Positions 19,019 to 21,276 of a DNA stretch of 21,276 nt are shown here, piece after piece. Source of the stretch: Polyrhizophydium stewartii (lineage: Eukaryota; Chytridiomycota; Chytridiomycetes; Rhizophydiales). Under the pieces are notes generated by a model. That model ran no database searches and was not told where the DNA came from. It saw only the letters and a program-made list of their open reading frames with translations. The position numbers were made by a program, and so were the translations under genes. Numbering within the stretch: the first letter of the stretch is position 1; every line of letters begins with the position of its first letter. Location: contig JADGIZ010000176.1 of the NCBI GenBank assembly GCA_027604665.1, positions 1 to 21,276 on the forward strand. Direction: 5' to 3'.

Positions 19019-19885
19019 CTATATCCGATGGCTGGCTCGCGCGCTGGTTGACGTGGTCGCTGCATCTCTGACCTTCTCGAGCAGCGAGTCGCGCAGCGCA
19101 GCCGAGAACAGGTCCGTGACGAGAATGCGGAACGACAGCAGAATCACATACACGGCAGCAGATGGATCGAGCTTGAGATAGACGAGGACAATCGACGCGA
19201 CGGGAAGCGCAATCATCACAAGCACGCACGCGACGGCTCGCCGGTATGCGCGCATGTCGATCATATTGATATTGCATGCGACTGCGATGCGTTGCAGCGT
19301 CCGCAGCTGCACGAGAACCATCTCATCGAGCGCCGTCGTGCCGAGATCAAGCACAGGGTATGTCACCACGAGTTCTTTGTATCGATCGGACATGAATGCG
19401 ATCGAGGGCTCTGCGCTTGCGTAGATGGCGAGGCTGACACCGCAGATCTGCAGCAGCTACAGCACGACAGTCACACGCAGGATCCAAGGATTGCTCTGCA
19501 GGCACACGGCTTGAAGCCGCAGCGACGTGAACCAGAGCAGCAGTGCGCGTGCAGCAGCGTCGAGGCACCACGAGACGACGAGTTGTCGGCGTGTGCCGGC
19601 TTCTGTGCCTTTCAGCGGGTCAAGATACAGGGGATACAAGCAAGCCACGAAAGCTCCCACGGCGGCAAGGAGCGGCATCTTGCTGACGGGCGGCAAAGAC
19701 ACGAGCGCATTCGAGCGAAAGGCGATCGTGAGGACAATCAAGGTCGCGATGGCCAGGCAGATGTCGGACGAGAGGGACTGGCACTCGAGCACAGCGACGA
19801 ACGCGGGGATCACGGCCGGCCCGCCAGCCATGCTGGTCTCGGCGCCGCGGGCGGCCATGTAAAAGCCGCCTGCCACGAGTGCCAT
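19019..19885 (-). pseudogene. Multi-pass membrane protein paralogue with in-frame TAG
   Basis: One frame runs from an ATG at 19885 in excellent context (ACCGCCATGG) to a TAG at 19019-19021, broken once by a TAG at 19457-19459. The parts are 142 and 145 residues. They align along their length with the intact neighbour: FRSNAL, KMPL, ARALLLWFTSLRLQAV, PWILR, then after the stop LLQICGVSLAIYAS, AYRRAV, CVLVMIALP and FRILVTDLFSAALRDSL. The stop falls where the neighbour has Gln149 (CAA) and is one substitution from CAG. The N-terminal 40 residues differ from the neighbour's. No frameshift is seen and coding character persists after the stop. It could be a recent pseudogene, a polymorphic null allele or an assembly error. 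A 27-nt GT-AG intron spanning the stop is formally possible, but too short and would delete membrane-segment residues. Confidence 0.75.
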
Positions 19886-20213
19886 GGCGGTCGCTGGTTT
19901 TGGGCAGTCGGGATCTGGCCTCGATCAGATGGTTTGGGGTCGTGTCGGCAAAGCTCACAATAACCACGAGGCCGACTCCAGACTCTCTGCAAACCGCGCA
20001 TGTGATGAAGCGCGTACACCGACAGATCGAAAGGGTGCAGGGGGAGACTGGCTGCGGGCTGGCACGCAGGAGGCCTTGTCGATACGGCAAGCACCGCGTT
20101 TCATTCTGCTTGTCGCGAATGTGACGCGCAGTCAGAGAGACAAGTGCGGCTGCTGCGTCGGTGGGCCGTCGCATGGTTGATCAAGGCGCTCGTGGGACTC
20201 TGTCGCGATGCAT
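19886..20213. other. Spacer between the two membrane-protein paralogues
   Basis: These 328 bp contain the 3' end of the intact gene and the upstream region of the broken one. A TGA lies in frame about 40 nt upstream of the 19885 ATG, which supports that start. I see no further gene, repeat or clear promoter element. Confidence 0.5.
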
Positions 20214-21089
20214 CTATCCGAGCGATATGCTGGCAGTGGTTGTCTTCTTGGTAGCGATCTTTTCGAACAGCGAGTCGCGCAGCGCCGACGAGAACAGATC
20301 TGTCACCAGGATGCGAAACGCGAGCAGCATGGCATAGTACGCCCACGAGCCAGTGACATTGTACGAAACCAGCGCCGTCGCCAGGATCGGCAGGGCGATC
20401 ATGAGAAGGACACAGGTGACAGCGCGTCGATAAGCGCTCATGTTGACCGACGCCATGTTGCTCTGAATGGCGATTTGGCGCAGGGACCAGAGCCGCACGA
20501 GAGCGGCAAAGTCGAGCGCCAGGGTCGCCAGGTCGAGCAGCAGGTACGCAGTCACGAATTTGAGGTACTCTGGCGACATCAGTATGATCGAGCGGCTCAG
20601 GCTGGCGAAGATGGCGAGGCTGACGGCGCCGATCTGCAGCAGTTGCAGTGCGACGGTCGCGCGCAGAATCCATACGTTGCGAGGCCAGACAGCTCGCAGG
20701 CGAGCCGACGTAAACCAGAGCAGTATGCTTCGCGCGATGACGTCGAGCGACCAGTTGGTCGTGGAAATGAGGCGGAACTGGTCGAGCTCGTATTGCACGG
20801 TCATGGCGGCAAAGGATATGGCGTTGATTAGGAAGACGATCAGCGCGGCGGCGAGTGGCATCTTGTTGACGATTGTCGTCGTCTCGAGCGCGTTGGAGCG
20901 GAAGATGATGATCAGAACGACAGCGCCGGACACGATCGTGGCGTATGTGCTGGAGATGAAGGCCGACGTGGCCATGATGTCGCCAATGGTAAACACGCGC
21001 AGCGCGTTGTCCTTGAAGATCTCGCCCCCGCGGCGAACAAGATGGGTGTGGCTCTGGGTCGAAACCCGCATGTTGATGCCTGGGGCCAT
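20214..21089 (-). CDS. Predicted seven-span membrane protein, unrecognised family
   Basis: The product is 291 residues from the ATG at 21089 (GACATGG, G at -3 and +4) to TAG 20214-20216. The frame is open further upstream but only from a TTG. Hydrophobic segments lie at about 39-63, 77-98, 114-130 (weaker, LLWFTSARL), 142-163, 178-200, 221-244 and 250-270, consistent with about seven spans. A soluble N-terminus of about 38 residues and a short Lys/Thr/Ser tail flank them. Shared with the neighbour are FRSNAL, LLWFTS-RL-AV, AYRRAVTCVLLMIALP and FRILVTDLF-S/A-ALRDSL, so these mark the family. I recognise no GPCR, transporter or channel signature. No signal peptide is evident. No introns are visible. 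It is a tandem duplicate of 19019-19885 in the same orientation. Confidence 0.82.
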   Translation of the reverse strand: MAPGINMRVSTQSHTHLVRRGGEIFKDNALRVFTIGDIMATSAFISSTYATIVSGAVVLIIIFRSNALETTTIVNKMPLAAALIVFLINAISFAAMTVQYELDQFRLISTTNWSLDVIARSILLWFTSARLRAVWPRNVWILRATVALQLLQIGAVSLAIFASLSRSIILMSPEYLKFVTAYLLLDLATLALDFAALVRLWSLRQIAIQSNMASVNMSAYRRAVTCVLLMIALPILATALVSYNVTGSWAYYAMLLAFRILVTDLFSSALRDSLFEKIATKKTTTASISLG

Positions 21090-21276
21090 GTCGCTGCGTG
21101 GCTCGGGCTTGTGCGTGGACAAGGCAGGTCAAGTTTCGGCCGAAAATCTCGAAAATGCGTCGCGGTTTGCGGGGGGGGGGTTTGGCTTCAGTGAAGGGTG
21201 AAAGAACGTTAGATAAAGCTGGTAAGCAATCTTGGTTTCTTTGAAAGATCAAAGTGTGCAGCAACGGCTGCACATC
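21090..21276 (-). promoter_or_regulatory. Upstream region of the membrane-protein gene
   Basis: These 187 bp precede the start of the 20214-21089 gene and should contain at least part of its leader. They include a G run of about ten bases on the + strand near 21171-21181 (C run on the gene strand) and a short self-complementary GCAGC/GCTGC pair at the window edge. No clear TATA-like element is visible. The sequence is cut by the window end. Confidence 0.4.

Noticed and set aside
19457..19459. Reassignment of TAG to glutamine in this organism
   Set aside because: TAG ends the BAG gene and the intact membrane-protein gene at natural C-termini. The extensions past those stops look non-coding.
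19430..19460. A 27-nt intron removing the TAG of the membrane-protein pseudogene
   Set aside because: It is far shorter than any intron in the window (60 nt minimum), and the intact paralogue encodes the corresponding residues.
19292..21201. Plus-strand frames of 207-244 codons at the right end
   Set aside because: They are antisense to the two membrane-protein paralogues. They lack hydrophobic segments and paralogue similarity, which the minus-strand frames have.
20101..21273. 390-codon minus-strand frame overlapping the membrane-protein gene
   Set aside because: It is in another frame, Arg/His-rich and without similarity to the neighbouring paralogue.

Overview
This is a nuclear, GC-rich, gene-dense eukaryotic window. 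Spliceosomal introns of about 60-105 nt carry GT donors, CTGAC-type branch points and AG acceptors. Coding regions have strong third-position G/C, and neighbouring same-strand genes lie only about 115-150 bp apart. The combination of a Snl1/BAG-like co-chaperone, an ankyrin protein, multi-copy orphan multi-pass membrane proteins and short CTGAC introns suggests a zoosporic fungus (chytrid or relative). That assignment is inference and other protists are not excluded.

Region 1 (1-15457, +) is one enormous split gene whose 5' end lies outside the window. I could follow 76 exons and 75 introns in a single phase-2 frame to a TGA at 15455-15457. After an Ala/Pro-rich N-terminal part, the product carries 122 exact 24-residue leucine-rich repeats of the plant-type L-x-G-x-I-P class plus a short basic tail, about 3,200 residues in the window. 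Each of the 73 complete LRR exons is an exact multiple of 72 nt, and every LRR junction cuts the same codon of the repeat. Sixty-six exons hold one repeat, four hold two and one holds five. Two intron-free exons hold 17 (1479-2702) and 26 (11365-13236) repeats. Two internal duplications are visible: about 0.7 kb including introns, and about 0.3 kb shared between the two long exons.

Region 2 (15606-17516, +) is a single-exon protein with about 14 ankyrin repeats behind a Gly/Ser-rich, basic N-terminus.

Region 3 (17631-18806, +) is a ubiquitin-like + BAG-domain Hsp70 co-chaperone with one intron. A second in-frame donor would insert 99 residues into the ubiquitin fold.

Region 4 (19019-21089, -) holds two tandem paralogues of an unrecognised, roughly seven-span membrane protein family. 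The upstream copy (20214-21089) is intact. The downstream copy (19019-19885) has an in-frame TAG where the intact copy has Gln and is probably a young pseudogene.

I see no RNA genes, transposons or CRISPR arrays. The genes share no obvious pathway. The notable object is the LRR gene and its modular exon architecture.
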